Positions 49,301 to 59,882 are shown, counted from the first letter of the stretch. The stretch is DNA of 64,000 bases from Embiotoca jacksoni (GCA_022577435.1 JAKOON010000021.1:1280501-1344500), one strand, 5' to 3'. Notes: generated from the letters alone by a model not told the origin. Made by a program: numbers and translations.

Positions 49301-50513
49301 GATGAAGCAACGTCACTTCGAACGCTTTCCCACTGCTCATTGCACATTACTGTGCCGCACTTCGTTCGGGCGCAACTGGAACAGTCTTGTACTTTTTGAT
49401 CGCACCTAGTAGTTTCAGTCACTTTCAATGAGAGGCCAGCAGGGTCACTCTTTCAAAGAGCATCACAAGGACAAGATAACCCAGCAACTGCAACAAGTTG
49501 AGTTCAATTATCCATGAAAGTTGTGTGGCTTGTGTCAGTTGAATCTCCTTCCTCGTGACATGACCATTAGGCATTTTTCCTAATCATCATGATTGGAGCC
49601 TGCATGGCTGAAGAGCAGTGGAAAGCTATAAAAAAGAAGTGGAATGTTTCTCATGCAGAGTGCCTAAATTATGGATTATAAAACTCACTTTGCAGCTGAA
49701 TGACTGTTTATCCCCCTCAGCTGGATTTCTGGTATCGCAAACATTGCAGAAATTCCCTAAACTGCCAGCTGACTTCCTCTCTCTGATTCACAGCAACAGG
49801 TGACACAGAGCAATATTAGTTTGCGTGCACTGTAACACTAGAATTAGGGTCACTTTGGAGGCTACAGGAAGATGTATCCCGAGACGTATTATCGTGTAAG
49901 AACTCTTCTTTTATTCTTATTACATCCGTGGCAGAAGATTTGGAGTAATCTTACTGGGTCATGAGCTCAGAAAATTGCTTGAGCATCTTCAGATCATGAG
50001 CATTTGTCAAATGTCTTAAAGGTTCAGTTTGTAGCATATGATCTATTGGATCTCTTGGCAGAAATTGAATATAATATTCATAAATATGTTTTGATAAGTG
50101 TATAATCAACAGAAATTAAGAATCGTGATGTTTTCTTTACCTTAGAATGAGCACTTCATATCTTTTACTAAAAAAAATAACGTGTTTTCCTGCCCCCAAT
50201 ATACATACTGATGGCCTCTATCAAACAATAGTTACGGAAAAATAACAACTTTTGTATAGTGCAGTGCAACAGCTGCAGCTTCCTCAGCCACCAATTTCCA
50301 AAGTTTGAAAATAGATCAGTGGTCCCGCCCCTTCCAGTACGTAGCAACCATTGAGGGTTCTTTTTTACTATTATGAGTACACCACCTGGGTACTCAGTGC
50401 ACTACATGCTTCCATACTTGTCAGTGTGGACACATTTATCTTCTAAAAATAGCAATAGTAAGTACATAAGTACACAAATTGTAGTAATTTTCTAGTAGTT
50501 TTTTTTTTTTGTA

Positions 50514-50565
<52 letters not shown>

Positions 50566-51610
50566 ACAACAAATGGGCTGTAAACAACAGATGTGTGAGA
50601 AATATTTGAATGCCTATGTTTTTGATTTATTAGTTTATTTTTTACATTTTTCACATACCAGCCTGAAACAAGCTTTCCAAACAGATGCCTGATGAAATCA
50701 TCCAAATCCTCTACTGGGGAGAAATAAAAATTTCTGACATTGCACCTGGTCTCCCATGAGATTTCCCTCAGGGGACCAGCCCGTGATTAAGCTGTGAACA
50801 TCTTTGTGTTAAAAGCGGAAGAAGCCTAAAATATCATTTGCTGTAGGTCTGTATCCAAAAAATGATCTCAGTTACCTCGGTGACCTTTATGGGCTGTTAG
50901 CATTAACACCACACTAAATACACATCTGTATCCATATCCATACTGCGCTGGCCAACATTATTCCTCTTCACACTGCACTATTTTGCAGTTCGTGCCTGAC
51001 TATGTCAGCATGTTTCACCTGCACTTGCTTTGGGATGACTCAGCATATAACTGATTTTCTATTATTATCTATATAGTGATTTATTTTACGTAATACTCAC
51101 CCCCTCATCCTGATAATGTGACCTTCTGCATTATGTTCCACATATGAGATGAGGGCTTTATTACTCGGCCACATCTCATTTTCAATATCACAAATGGTGT
51201 TTTCTCCCCTCTGTCCTCCTCCAATCCTTTGAAGGGCAGAGAGATGTCTCATCACTTTTAAAGGCTCTGAAAACTGAGGCTGCACAGCTCAGCTTAATCC
51301 CAGTGCTGCCCACAGTGTAATACGCAACGTCAAAATACAGAGTTCTGCAAAGTCTTGCTAGACTAGTTATGTAACTGTCTGTCAGCCTCTGTTGCAAGGA
51401 CAGATGCTTCAGATGGAAAGTGACACACACTTCTTTGTAAGTCATGATCAAAGTTGGAGACAAGCAGGTCTTTGTCATTACTTTAACCAATATAAAGAGG
51501 CAGACTTTAAGTCCACTAACCAACTGGAAACGCCCAAAAAAGAAGTGTTTACAAAGAAGCACAATAACTGCTGTTCATCAAACAGGCTCTGTCCCCAGTT
51601 TGACCCCCGC

Positions 51611-51668
<58 letters not shown>

Positions 51669-51840
51669 TACTACTACCAGAACCACTATCATGATCCGTG
51701 TAGGCTGCCCCATCACACTCCCTCGCTCTCACCATCTCCACCTGTCGCGGGTCCAGCTGGGTGGGCACGGTGGAAGGCACGGAGAACTGGATCTTCCTCC
51801 TCGCGTCCTTGTCCGTCTCTGCGGGAAGCAGCGGGTCCAT
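40641..51840 (-). CDS. ppp1r1b: DARPP-32, protein phosphatase 1 inhibitor 1B
   Basis: Dopamine- and cAMP-regulated neuronal phosphoprotein; when PKA-phosphorylated it inhibits protein phosphatase 1. The five coding exons, 51840-51733, 44608-44525, 43066-42991, 41008-40883 and 40831-40641, join in phase to give 194 aa (human 204). The PP1 docking motif KIQF is at 16-19, LDPRQVEM ends exon 1, and exon 2 begins IRRRRPTPATLFRL with the PKA site Thr43 (human Thr34). PPSLKAVQR spans exons 3 and 4. A CK2-like cluster, SSSDEEE, is at 112-118. The long acidic run of mammals is reduced. The residue aligning with human Thr75 (Cdk5 site) is Gln84. The start is the first ATG of its frame and matches the human MDP start. 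It is divergent from neurod2. Confidence 0.95.
41706..42409 (-). mobile_element. Mariner-family transposon fossil, copy A
   Basis: The minus-strand translation contains GVVHPEFILQGKTVN and, nearer the low end, a QHDN block. These are the mid and catalytic regions of mariner-type (DD34D) transposases. The low-coordinate end GAGGCAATCAAAAAGTGCAG matches the terminal repeat of copy B at 48.7-49.4 kb. The high-coordinate end is eroded (only ATCGCACCC remains). It is internally deleted and full of stops, and lies in intron 3 of ppp1r1b. Confidence 0.75.
42578..42706. repeat. TG/GA compound microsatellite
   Basis: TG units, then AG and TGAG units, then a long TG run to about 42700 ending in GAGAG. 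It lies in ppp1r1b intron 3. Confidence 0.95.
42812..42848. repeat. CA microsatellite
   Basis: About 18 CA units, about 140 bp downstream of the donor of ppp1r1b exon 3 (minus strand). Confidence 0.95.
43411..44400. repeat. Hairpin-headed dispersed repeat in ppp1r1b intron 2
   Basis: The left 130 bp is a nested inverted repeat. Outer arms are AATTAGAACTGCAAGCAGTG and its imperfect complement ending near 43540. Inner arms at 43440-43455 and 43495-43510 are perfectly complementary over 16 bp, with a further 7-bp pair inside. To the right the sequence is GC-richer than its surroundings (phrases such as ATGGCCGCCAGGCCACG and GTTTGGCCACGCCCACGTG), in a style I recognise from abundant percomorph repeats. 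The right boundary is uncertain and no transposase is visible, so the class is unknown. Confidence 0.6.
43557..43574 (+). promoter_or_regulatory. Strong CTCF-like motif
   Basis: TGCCAGCAGGGGGCGCTG matches the extended vertebrate CTCF consensus essentially throughout. It sits just right of the hairpin of the dispersed repeat in ppp1r1b intron 2, so the repeat may carry the site with it. Occupancy is not known. Confidence 0.6.
44676..44757. repeat. TG microsatellite
   Basis: About 41 uninterrupted TG units, starting about 70 bp upstream (on the minus strand) of the acceptor of ppp1r1b exon 2. Confidence 0.95.
45680..45735 (+). mobile_element. LINE 3'-tail remnant
   Basis: AATTTCCCCTCGGGGATTAATAAAGT followed by imperfect ATCAAAA units matches the 3' terminus of the LINE at 32.76 kb (minus strand there). 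Only the tail is left. It lies in ppp1r1b intron 1. Confidence 0.7.
46262..46316. repeat. CA microsatellite
   Basis: About 26 CA units in ppp1r1b intron 1. Confidence 0.95.
48663..49407 (-). mobile_element. Mariner-family transposon fossil, copy B
   Basis: The ends are inverted repeats: the low end reads GAGGCACAATTTAAAAAGTT inward, and the high end read inward on the minus strand is AGGTGCGATCAAAAAGTACA. The interior, on the minus strand, translates to GQTVDTEFYWDVRSCL and a QQDNTH block, the mariner transposase core. It shares many blocks with copy A (for example GACAGTCT followed by CCCTGG, and CTCCTGACCTGAT on +). About 745 bp, deleted and with stops. It lies in ppp1r1b intron 1. Confidence 0.78.
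50518..50563. repeat. TG microsatellite
   Basis: About 23 TG units in ppp1r1b intron 1. Confidence 0.95.
51615..51665. repeat. CA microsatellite beside ppp1r1b exon 1
   Basis: About 24 CA units starting within 70 bp of the donor of ppp1r1b coding exon 1, on the intronic side. Confidence 0.95.
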
Positions 51841-52110
51841 GGCATCCAGCCCGTCACCTCCACAGACAACCGCGCAAACGTCCAATTTAGAGTCCAGGCG
51901 GAATCAGCTCGACTGCCCGTGTGATCCGTACGACTCCCTTCACGCCCAGCGCAGCAGTACGTGGGAATGTTTGTTGAGAGAGATAATTAATTTAGCGTTG
52001 GTGAGTGACCAGTGGCATCGCTCTGTCCCGGCGGTCCTCTGGTCTCTGGAGCTCCGTCTGACAGCTTCCTCCCCTCTCACGCCTCTTTCTGCCTCCCTCC
52101 CTCTCTGTCT

Positions 52111-52165
52111 CTCACACACACACACACACACACGCACGCACGCACACACACACACAACACACACA

Positions 52166-52197
<32 letters not shown>

Positions 52198-52199
52198 CT
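52111..52199. repeat. CA/CGCA compound microsatellite
   Basis: CA units with embedded CGCA blocks, about 270-360 bp upstream of the ppp1r1b start codon (minus strand). Alternating purine-pyrimidine sequence with CpG can adopt Z-DNA. Confidence 0.95.
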
Positions 52200-53377
52200 G
52201 CTCGTAGATGTCTCTTTCTCCCACTGTGTCCACACCACTGACCTGTGTTGCGTGATGAGGAAGGAAGAGGAGTGAAGGTGGGGAGAGGGTGCCGAGGCTC
52301 TGTGATGCTTTCAGTTACCGTCGGAAACTTTCCGCCCCTGTTATTCAAAAGGGGCCCAGAAAGAAGCCAATTCCCCCCCCCCCCCCCGAATCACTAAAGA
52401 AGATTCAAAAACTGCAGACATGCTGTTGATGTCCCTGAGTTGCAGTCACTATCAAAAGTCGAAAGGAAAAAGTCTAAAGAAAAATAAATAAATTGAATAC
52501 TAGTTTCAAAAAAACTAAACAGTAAAATAACTGACCTTGAAGGCAGCATTGAGTCAGAAGTTTGTTGCACGACCTGCTTTATTCATTTATTCCGTTATAA
52601 AAGACGGAAAATATCACGAACCATCATTGCTACTGTTTGCTCTACATCATCTTCTTGGCACAAGTGAACTAGGGTCGTTTATACAACCCAAGCTAGCTTG
52701 TTATGAACTGCACAAAACAACAAGCCTTAATGTTCCTTCCCTTCAGTGTGTTTGAGTTTCCTGTTTTACTTTGAAGTCACTCGCCTCTACTATGTGATAT
52801 ATTTACTTCCTGTCGTTGTGTTTTGTCCCTCCAGGTGTACAAATCTGTGTCTAATCAGCCCATCATTACAGTATAGATTTGCAGGGGTTTCTCGTTAGTG
52901 GCCCTGCCTGTGGATGACTTTTGCTTGCTCCTTGAGTTTTGTTTTTAGGTTCACCTGCACTTCATGTTCTTCTTCCCCATTAAACTGGGCATAACAAAAC
53001 CCAAATCCTTTCAGTGGACCGCAATACTATGCAATTATAGGGTAATTTACTGCCTGTGCTGTAGGCCTATCCATTTTTGGATGAGGCTGTTAAAGATGAG
53101 TGCAATCAACTCATTCCTCCTCTGATTATGAATATTTAACAAAGCTCTAGATCCACTTTTATCACCAAATTATCCCCCAAATCCCTCATTTCTATACTAT
53201 ACACATCTATGTGTGTGTGTCTTATAGTGTACCCCTGCAAAATGCACCTCTTCTTTTTCCAATGCCCGCCCAGCGTATATCATACTGCAAATATATGAGA
53301 TATAGTAAGTTGGAAAATCCATTGCCATGGTAACAGCCTTCCTTCATAGTGTTTGAGTGTTTGCAGTGCAGTAAACG

Positions 53378-53379
<2 letters not shown>

Positions 53380-53458
<79 letters not shown>
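53380..53458. repeat. TG microsatellite
   Basis: About 39 uninterrupted TG units. Confidence 0.95.
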
Positions 53459-53459
<1 letters not shown>

Positions 53460-53880
53460 TTAAGCAGGAGAGACAGGTGAGGTAAGAGAGGACAAATGCA
53501 CGAGGAAACCAAAATAAAAGCGAGAAAGGAAAATATTATATTGTAGGAGGATTAACAATGTATTGGTCTGCTATTTTTTTTTAATTTCAAGGCTTTATGA
53601 TGGGGGTTCTTGGCCATGTGTACACACAAGTAGCTTCACAGTGTTGTAAATGTATTGTACATTCGAGGAAGAAGAAAAGGGGAGAGGAAGAAGCAGGGTC
53701 TCGATGAAGAAGAGATGAAAGAGAGAGATGTGAAACAGGCAAAAAGTCCACATGACAGGAGACAGAAGTTTCATTACTGTGTATTGTGTTTACTCAGAGA
53801 GATTCACAAATGTTCGTTGTCAGACGAATTGCTGCTTTTCCTCATGACTTGACAACCAGTCCATCTGAGCTCTCTTGCAG

Positions 53881-54039
53881 TTAGATTAAAGGCCAGCCTC
53901 GACGCAGAGACTCCCCATGTTTGATCCCAGCTCCCACAAGCCCACAGCTTCACCCTGTCCTGAAGTGAACTTGAGGAAGGCTCTGGATCTCTGCCAGCTC
54001 CAAAACTCGGGCCTGCCGGAGACTGTCTTCAGATGAAAG
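53881..54039 (+). other. Exon-like segment upstream of neurod2
   Basis: A 159-bp segment richer in GC than its flanks. It is preceded by a good acceptor (GAGCTCTCTTGCAG) and followed by a donor (AAAG/GTAAAA). It contains a 39-codon frame from 53917 to 54036 that closes three bases before the donor. No homology is recognised. It could be a non-coding RNA exon, a distant 5' exon of neurod2, or chance. Confidence 0.3.
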
Positions 54040-56164
54040 GTAAAACTTTCCACCTTGAAAATTTAAAACAGCCCATCTGCGGCTCGGTTCAGTTTCAGCT
54101 CAGCTCTTGTCCTTGAAAAATGAGCATATGTTTGTGAGCGCTTTTCAACACAGCATCACACCTGGGAAAAAAGGTGAGATGAGGAGTTGGCAGTATCTGG
54201 TGTTTAAAGCTGAAGAAATATTTTCAGTGGTGAGAGAGAGGAGGTTTGCTTATCTGTAAATTACATAACATCCCATGTTGCAATCAACCGCTCGGATAGA
54301 TTTAAAACGGACAGAGCTAAAAATAAATAATTTACAGGATTATAGTATTATGACCACCATAGATAAATTTACTGTATAATCCACAAGGTTGTTTTGAATA
54401 ATAATGCTGTCTGCCACTATGTCGTTTTTTAAACCACCACAAGGAGGTGCCAATCTGCCAGCAACAATTAATTCCTGAGGACTGACTTCTGTATTACACA
54501 TTTAAACAGCTTTATTCTGCATTTACAGTTAAAATACTGCAATAACCACTATGTTTAATGTGACTTTAAATGAATATACTTTTGTATCATATTTTTAATA
54601 AGCCTCAATTCATTGACACTTTGTAGCGTGGAAAATATCCTGCAAAGAGTGATGTATACTGGACATTTATTATGAGCACAAACAAAACCCACCACACACT
54701 ATAAAATGAAAAAAGTCTATTCATATCCTTTTATAAACTAAGCAAAAATAATAGACATCATTTTGAGTGCTTCTCATCGAAACCATCATGTACTAGCTTT
54801 TTACTGCCAGCAGATGTCACCCACATATAACTTGAAAAGACACATTAACTGAAAATCCCGGGTGCTGTGTGAACTCAACCATGCAAATTATTTTATAAGG
54901 TCACTCGTAAAAAACCAACCTAAGACCAGTTAGTTAGAACAAAACTCCTGCTAAACTTTACATTTTCCTCTTTAAATGAAATCACTCAAACCAGTACCAT
55001 AAATTTTCCTCTCTGGGTTTGAATAATTAAAGCTCTTTTTGTCATTCATGGCTGGGTAAAAAACATTTATGAGGTCACTGTAGATTTAGACTGAGCTGTG
55101 GAAAGAAGCACATAATGACTTTTGACATAAAGAGAATATCAAGATTGCAGAACAAAATCAGCATAATGAAAACAATTATTTGCCTGAGAAACGGATAAGT
55201 CAGGTCCTCATTATTCAAATATCCATATGGTGTGTATAATTCAATGTTAGCTATTCAATATGATATGAAATGGGAAACGAACTGTAGATTTTTGGTTTTT
55301 ATTGCTTTTGTACCTTTATTGAGAAATGTACAAACCCTGAAAATAAATGCCATTATTGCAGCATGCATCTTAAAAAAAAGAACCTGTGTACCTACTTATC
55401 TTAAAAAATAAAATAAAATGATGTTATTTGAAAATGATAACGATATGTTTGAGTTAAAGACTGAATTGCAGTAATCAAATTAACTGTGCTTCTAATTCAT
55501 GCTGACTATTCTCTGGGATACCATGTTGGGGTATGGCCCGATTCTAGGATGGCACGGCAGCCACTATTAGAAATATTGTGATTTTGTCCTTCATGCATTG
55601 TGCTTGTTTCGTGGAAAATGGAAAATTTACACATTGGTGAATAAACTGTGGCTCAATATCATGATGGTGATGATAAGCCCGGTCCCTGTGGGTTTTTACT
55701 CTTCTTCTTCTTTCCTCATGTCTTGCCCCATCTTCTGGCCCTTCTCTGCAATCTGTGCCTCTGCCACCTTTGGCACCAATCCGCCCACTGGCACCGGTGC
55801 CAAGCCTGGCAACCCAAACCAAGACGCTCTGCTTAGCTCAGTTCAATTGACTCGTTTAGGCAATTTCACCCTGACTCTGATCTTTATGGCCGGCCTCTCA
55901 TTCATCCCAAGCCTTTGTGTGGACAAGCTATGGGTTTTCTGTCTGTTGAATTTATTGTTGTTGGAAATTTGGGGATTAATAGCGTTTAGTTGTTCCCTTT
56001 TGGCCTCTTTAAGGTATTGTTTCTGATTGTATCGCTGAAATAGTTGATTAGTTTTCCCCATAGGGCTTATGTGGATTATTTCCATCATCAGGTTTTACAC
56101 AATCATTAGCCCTTAATCCAAGGAGTGTCGTTTTTCTTTAGCCTAATACTTGAATGATGTAATT

Positions 56165-56186
56165 AAAAAAAAAAAAAAAAAATAAT

Positions 56187-56217
<31 letters not shown>

Positions 56218-56218
56218 T
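56165..56218. repeat. Poly(A) plus AT low-complexity tract
   Basis: Two A runs separated by TAAT, then about eight AT units. Confidence 0.9.
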
Positions 56219-56578
56219 TACGAGGCTTACTATAAGGGGATTGTTTTCCTAAATCTTCTGTATGAGATTAACCCCGTTTTTTTTTTTTTCAAAGATGGAG
56301 GCTAACAGAGGCAGTTTGAATTCAGTAGGGTTTGTCTTTTTGCATCCACTCCTTATTCCATTTTCTCTTTCAGTTCAGTGACAGATGGCGAGTCCCTCTC
56401 CCCCAGGGGAAGCCAGTCTCTGTGAATACGGCCGCATGTCAATCACCGGCTCTCATGTGATGGCTCTTGCCAATGACGTGCCAGCCATATGGGCCTGGCA
56501 TCAGAGCTGGTATGTAACCCACCCAGTCCTGCCTCTGAGGTGCCACACGGCTCCCTCCACGCGTTTGGGCTGGGGATA

Positions 56579-56601
56579 GCAGCAGCAGCAGCAGCAGCAT
56601 C

Positions 56602-56633
<32 letters not shown>

Positions 56634-56634
56634 C
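56579..56634 (+). repeat. Imperfect CAG tract upstream of neurod2
   Basis: CAG units interrupted by CATCAACAGTAG, about 2.2 kb before the neurod2 start codon. It sits in a GC-richer patch (56.37-56.80 kb) that ends in a possible splice donor (GGAG/GTAGGT, about 56796), so it could lie in the 5' untranslated exon of neurod2. Confidence 0.85.
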
Positions 56635-57220
56635 GAGACAGAGCAGGGTGGCAGGAGAGGAGAGAGAGGTGTGAGAGCAGAACACAGCGCCTCGCCTGCA
56701 CAAGCATCCGTGCAGGGCGTGTGGATGCGATGCCCACCCGGAGAGAGATGGTGTAAACAAACCCGCTTTGCCCCGTCACTGAGCTCCACCACGGAGGTAG
56801 GTTACACGTTTCCAGTCAATGTTAGACCACCAGATATAGATCCAGATTTGGTTTTTTTTTTTGTCTTTGTGATAATGCCTCTTGCAGCTACATTGAAGGG
56901 AATATTAGGCTTTCAGTGTCAGATAAAGATAAATGTATGCATTAAACCTGTTTTGGAATAGGGGACTTTTCCCTCTTCGTTCTCTTTCATCTTTAACTGC
57001 AAGCGATTTGATCAGATCATTTCGTCTTTAGGTGCTTTATTGATGGTCTTTTCGGAGATATTGATCTATATATGTTTACTTTGATAGATTTCGTTTAAAT
57101 AAGTATAAATCCAAATTGATCCCTATAAGAGAGACCCTCCTCTGGCTCCTTTGCATTCATAATTAGAATTTTATTGTCTTTGAAAATGAGCACTGGGGCG
57201 TGTGTTTTATTATATTTTAA

Positions 57221-57222
<2 letters not shown>

Positions 57223-57297
<75 letters not shown>
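57223..57297. repeat. TG microsatellite
   Basis: About 37 TG units about 1.5 kb upstream of neurod2. Confidence 0.95.
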
Positions 57298-57298
<1 letters not shown>

Positions 57299-57657
57299 CC
57301 CGCACGACGAGCGTCAGAGCACTGTGGGGGTAGAATTCTCCATAGAGATGCATAGGCTAATTGACAAGGTATTGGTTGGCATTAATTACATTGTGCTTAC
57401 AAGATTAGAAAAAAAATAGCCTGCGTCCTTGGACTCCACGCGCACAGCTGAGCTCGGATCCTGGAAAAAAAATCTGTCAAGATTTTGGGACTATTACAGC
57501 TTTTATATCCTATTGGCGTTAAATTAAAACATTTTACACAACCTGTCTGTTCAGCCCGAATTATTGGTCAATGTGATCCCATCAATCAAGAGAGAAAGAC
57601 ACTTTTAATAAGGAAGAAAGATGTCAATGAAATTAAAAAAAAAATAGTCCTGGCCAC

Positions 57658-57664
57658 TATAAAA
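57658..57664 (+). promoter_or_regulatory. Candidate TATA box upstream of neurod2
   Basis: TATAAAA followed by CGCGGTCC, about 1.1 kb before the neurod2 start codon. One of two candidates; not distinguished by other signals. Confidence 0.3.
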
Positions 57665-58476
57665 CGCGGTCCTTTTCTGTCAGAAATTAAATTTTTCGTT
57701 TAAACGGACTAAAGTTCAAAAGAGGAAAATGTCAGCTACGAATTTTCTGTGGCCTGGAAAGGTGTCCAAAATAAGGTTCATGAAAATGCAGTGGGTTCCC
57801 TAATAAGACTCTGGTCCTAAAGGCATATTTCAATATCGTTTTCACTTTCTGAAATTCAAACAGAATCTTCTCCAATGGAGATCATTTGGACAACATCTTT
57901 TAAAAGAGAATTTAGACAAAAAATATTTTGGATCTCGTGGTCCACTGTGCTGGAATTCCTCCAGGATGCTAATTTATTGGGCAGAGGAGGGACCCGCACC
58001 CATCTAGTGAGTCCCTGGGGGATGAGCTGAAGCAGGCCAGCGCCGCTCCCTGTGCCGGGCTGCTGGAGGGGACAGACGGAGGCACATGGAGACCGAATAG
58101 AGAGTCAGACTGTTGCTTTAAACCAATGATATAATACAATTGTATATAAAAATGAAAAAAAAAAAAAAAAAAAACTTAAAAAGAATACACACTTAAAAGA
58201 GAATATTTCTAACAGAGAATAATATCAGATAAATAAGGTGGAAAAAAATATATCGATTATACACAAACTCCTAAGATATTGTATATTTGCATATTTTAAT
58301 GCTTCATCTTTATATAACCAATACGGTTTATCCAAATAGCCTAGTTATTATCAGGATTCATATCAGACTACAATTGTTTCCATAAGCTGATAAAGGTTTG
58401 CCTTTACATTAATACTATAAACTGCCTTTTGGGCTGTTGTCGCCTGGATGTGGGGCCTATTTGACCAACTCTCCTC

Positions 58477-58483
58477 TATAAAA
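58477..58483 (+). promoter_or_regulatory. neurod2: Candidate TATA box of neurod2
   Basis: TATAAAA lies 305 bp before the start codon, with an E-box-like CAGCTG about 50 bp downstream. A usable acceptor (TGCCTGTCTTGCAG) ends at 58774, 13 bp before the ATG, so the 5' leader may instead be spliced in from further upstream, as in other NeuroD genes. Confidence 0.4.
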
Positions 58484-58787
58484 TGAGAGAAAGGTTGCCC
58501 TTTTCGTGTCTTCGGAAAACCAGGATATCGAACAGCTGGAAGACGTGAAAAACAGGGGAACGGGAATCAGTCTAACGAAGCCTCGGAATTAAATGTTAAC
58601 TCTAATTCCACAGGCTGTTGCCATTGAAAGACAGTGAGGGGATATTAACTGTAGTCCAGTATCGAGACTACGGCCCTGTGAGAGCTCCAGTGAAACAGGT
58701 TCTCTGTCTTTGCAGGGCGCCTGGGTGCGTAAACAGTCCATGCTGTCCAGCTGACGTGTTTGCCTGTCTTGCAGGTTGCTTGCCACG

Positions 58788-59882
58788 ATGTTGAGCCGTC
58801 TGTTTAGCGAGGTGCTGCCGGACGTCCAGAGGCTCGCGGCTGACTGGGTGGAGGACGACGAGAACGAGGGATGCAAGGACAAGGACGAAGGGCACGAGCC
58901 CTGTCACCTCGAAGACGATGAGCTGGACGAGCCGCTGGAAGGCAGCAGTCGGGCCGAGTCTGAGATGGCCGGCGACGACGATGATGATGATGACGATGAG
59001 GAGGAGGATGATGAGGCCGAGGAAGAAGAGTGCGAGGACGAGAACAGTGGAGACAAACCCAAGAAGCGTGGCCCGAAAAAACGTAAGATGACGCCGGCTC
59101 GCGCGGAGCGATCCAAAGTACGTCGAATGAAGGCAAACGCGCGGGAGCGCACGCGCATGCACGACTTGAATTCTGCGCTAGACAACCTGCGCAAAGTGGT
59201 GCCGTGCTATTCTAAAACCCAAAAACTGTCCAAGATAGAGACTCTGAGGCTGGCCAAGAACTATATCTTGGCCCTTGGGGAGATTTTACGCAACGGAAAG
59301 CGTCCAGATGTGGTAGCCTACGTGCAGATGTTGTGTAAAGGCCTGTCCCAGCCCACCACCAATCTCGTGGCAGGCTGCCTGCAGCTCAACACCAGGAACT
59401 TCCTGACTGAACAGTGCACAGACGGAGCGCGATTCCACATGCCGAGCTCTCCTTTCTCGGTGCATCCCTACTCCTACCGTTGTTCCCGTCTCTCCAGTCC
59501 CCATTACCAGCCCGGAACCGGTGCGCTTAATATTCGGGGCCAGTCCTATGGCTCCGGGTATGATGGTGTGTACCCTCCAGGTGGGACGTCCCCTGACTAC
59601 AACAGCCCGGACTACGAAGGCCAGCACAGCCCACCCGTATGCCCGAACGGCGGACTCGCCGGGAGGCAGCAGGAGTCCTCAGAGACAGACAGGAACTATC
59701 ATTACTCTATGCATTACTCCGGACTGAGCACGTCTCGACCAGGCCACAGCTTACCTTTTGGGCCCTCGGGAGCGCGCAGTGGTGGTGCGCACTCAGAAAA
59801 CATTCCACCTTTCCATGACGTGCACTTGCACCATGACAGGGCACCCCCATACGAAGATCTTAATGCTTTTTTCCACAATTGA
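58788..59882 (+). CDS. neurod2: Neurogenic differentiation factor 2 (bHLH transcription factor)
   Basis: Nuclear class II bHLH activator for neuronal differentiation that binds E-boxes as a heterodimer with E proteins. A single coding exon, 364 aa (human 382). The N-terminus is MLSRLFSE, followed by a long acidic region with eight Asp in a row at 63-70 and Glu-rich sequence to about 85. A nuclear localisation signal, [11 protein letters not shown], spans 90-100. The bHLH, about 112-167, has basic region [14 protein letters not shown] and helix 2 [15 protein letters not shown]. The neuronal bHLH C-terminal domain follows ([31 protein letters not shown]). A 3' splice acceptor lies 13 bp before the ATG, fitting the NeuroD pattern of an intron in the 5' UTR. 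The frame is open a few codons upstream but without ATG. Confidence 0.97.
   Translation: MLSRLFSEVLPDVQRLAADWVEDDENEGCKDKDEGHEPCHLEDDELDEPLEGSSRAESEMAGDDDDDDDDEEEDDEAEEEECEDENSGDKPKKRGPKKRKMTPARAERSKVRRMKANARERTRMHDLNSALDNLRKVVPCYSKTQKLSKIETLRLAKNYILALGEILRNGKRPDVVAYVQMLCKGLSQPTTNLVAGCLQLNTRNFLTEQCTDGARFHMPSSPFSVHPYSYRCSRLSSPHYQPGTGALNIRGQSYGSGYDGVYPPGGTSPDYNSPDYEGQHSPPVCPNGGLAGRQQESSETDRNYHYSMHYSGLSTSRPGHSLPFGPSGARSGGAHSENIPPFHDVHLHHDRAPPYEDLNAFFHN

Larger units (their letters stand above)
51841..58476. other. Intergenic between divergent ppp1r1b and neurod2
   Basis: This interval should contain the ppp1r1b promoter (left) and the neurod2 promoter and 5' UTR exon (right). It holds a CA/CGCA array (52111-52199), a C run (52374-52387), a TG array (53380-53458), an exon-like segment at 53881-54039, an AT-rich plateau at 54.3-55.5 kb, a block at 55.6-56.1 kb that looks unlike its surroundings, a CAG tract, and another TG array. 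No TATA box is obvious near ppp1r1b. Confidence 0.6.

Noticed and set aside
51841..51885. Longer N-terminus for DARPP-32 beginning at 51885
   Set aside because: The codon there is TTG. The first ATG of the frame is at 51840 and matches the human MDP start.
55598..56026. 142-codon frame upstream of neurod2 as a membrane protein gene
   Set aside because: It has no recognisable family, promoter or splice support, and its hydrophobicity follows from T-rich DNA. Kept only as a possible regulatory block.
58776..58787. Neurod2 start four codons upstream of the chosen ATG
   Set aside because: The upstream codon is TTG, not ATG, and a splice acceptor ends at 58774. The ATG at 58788 gives the expected MLSRLFSE start.
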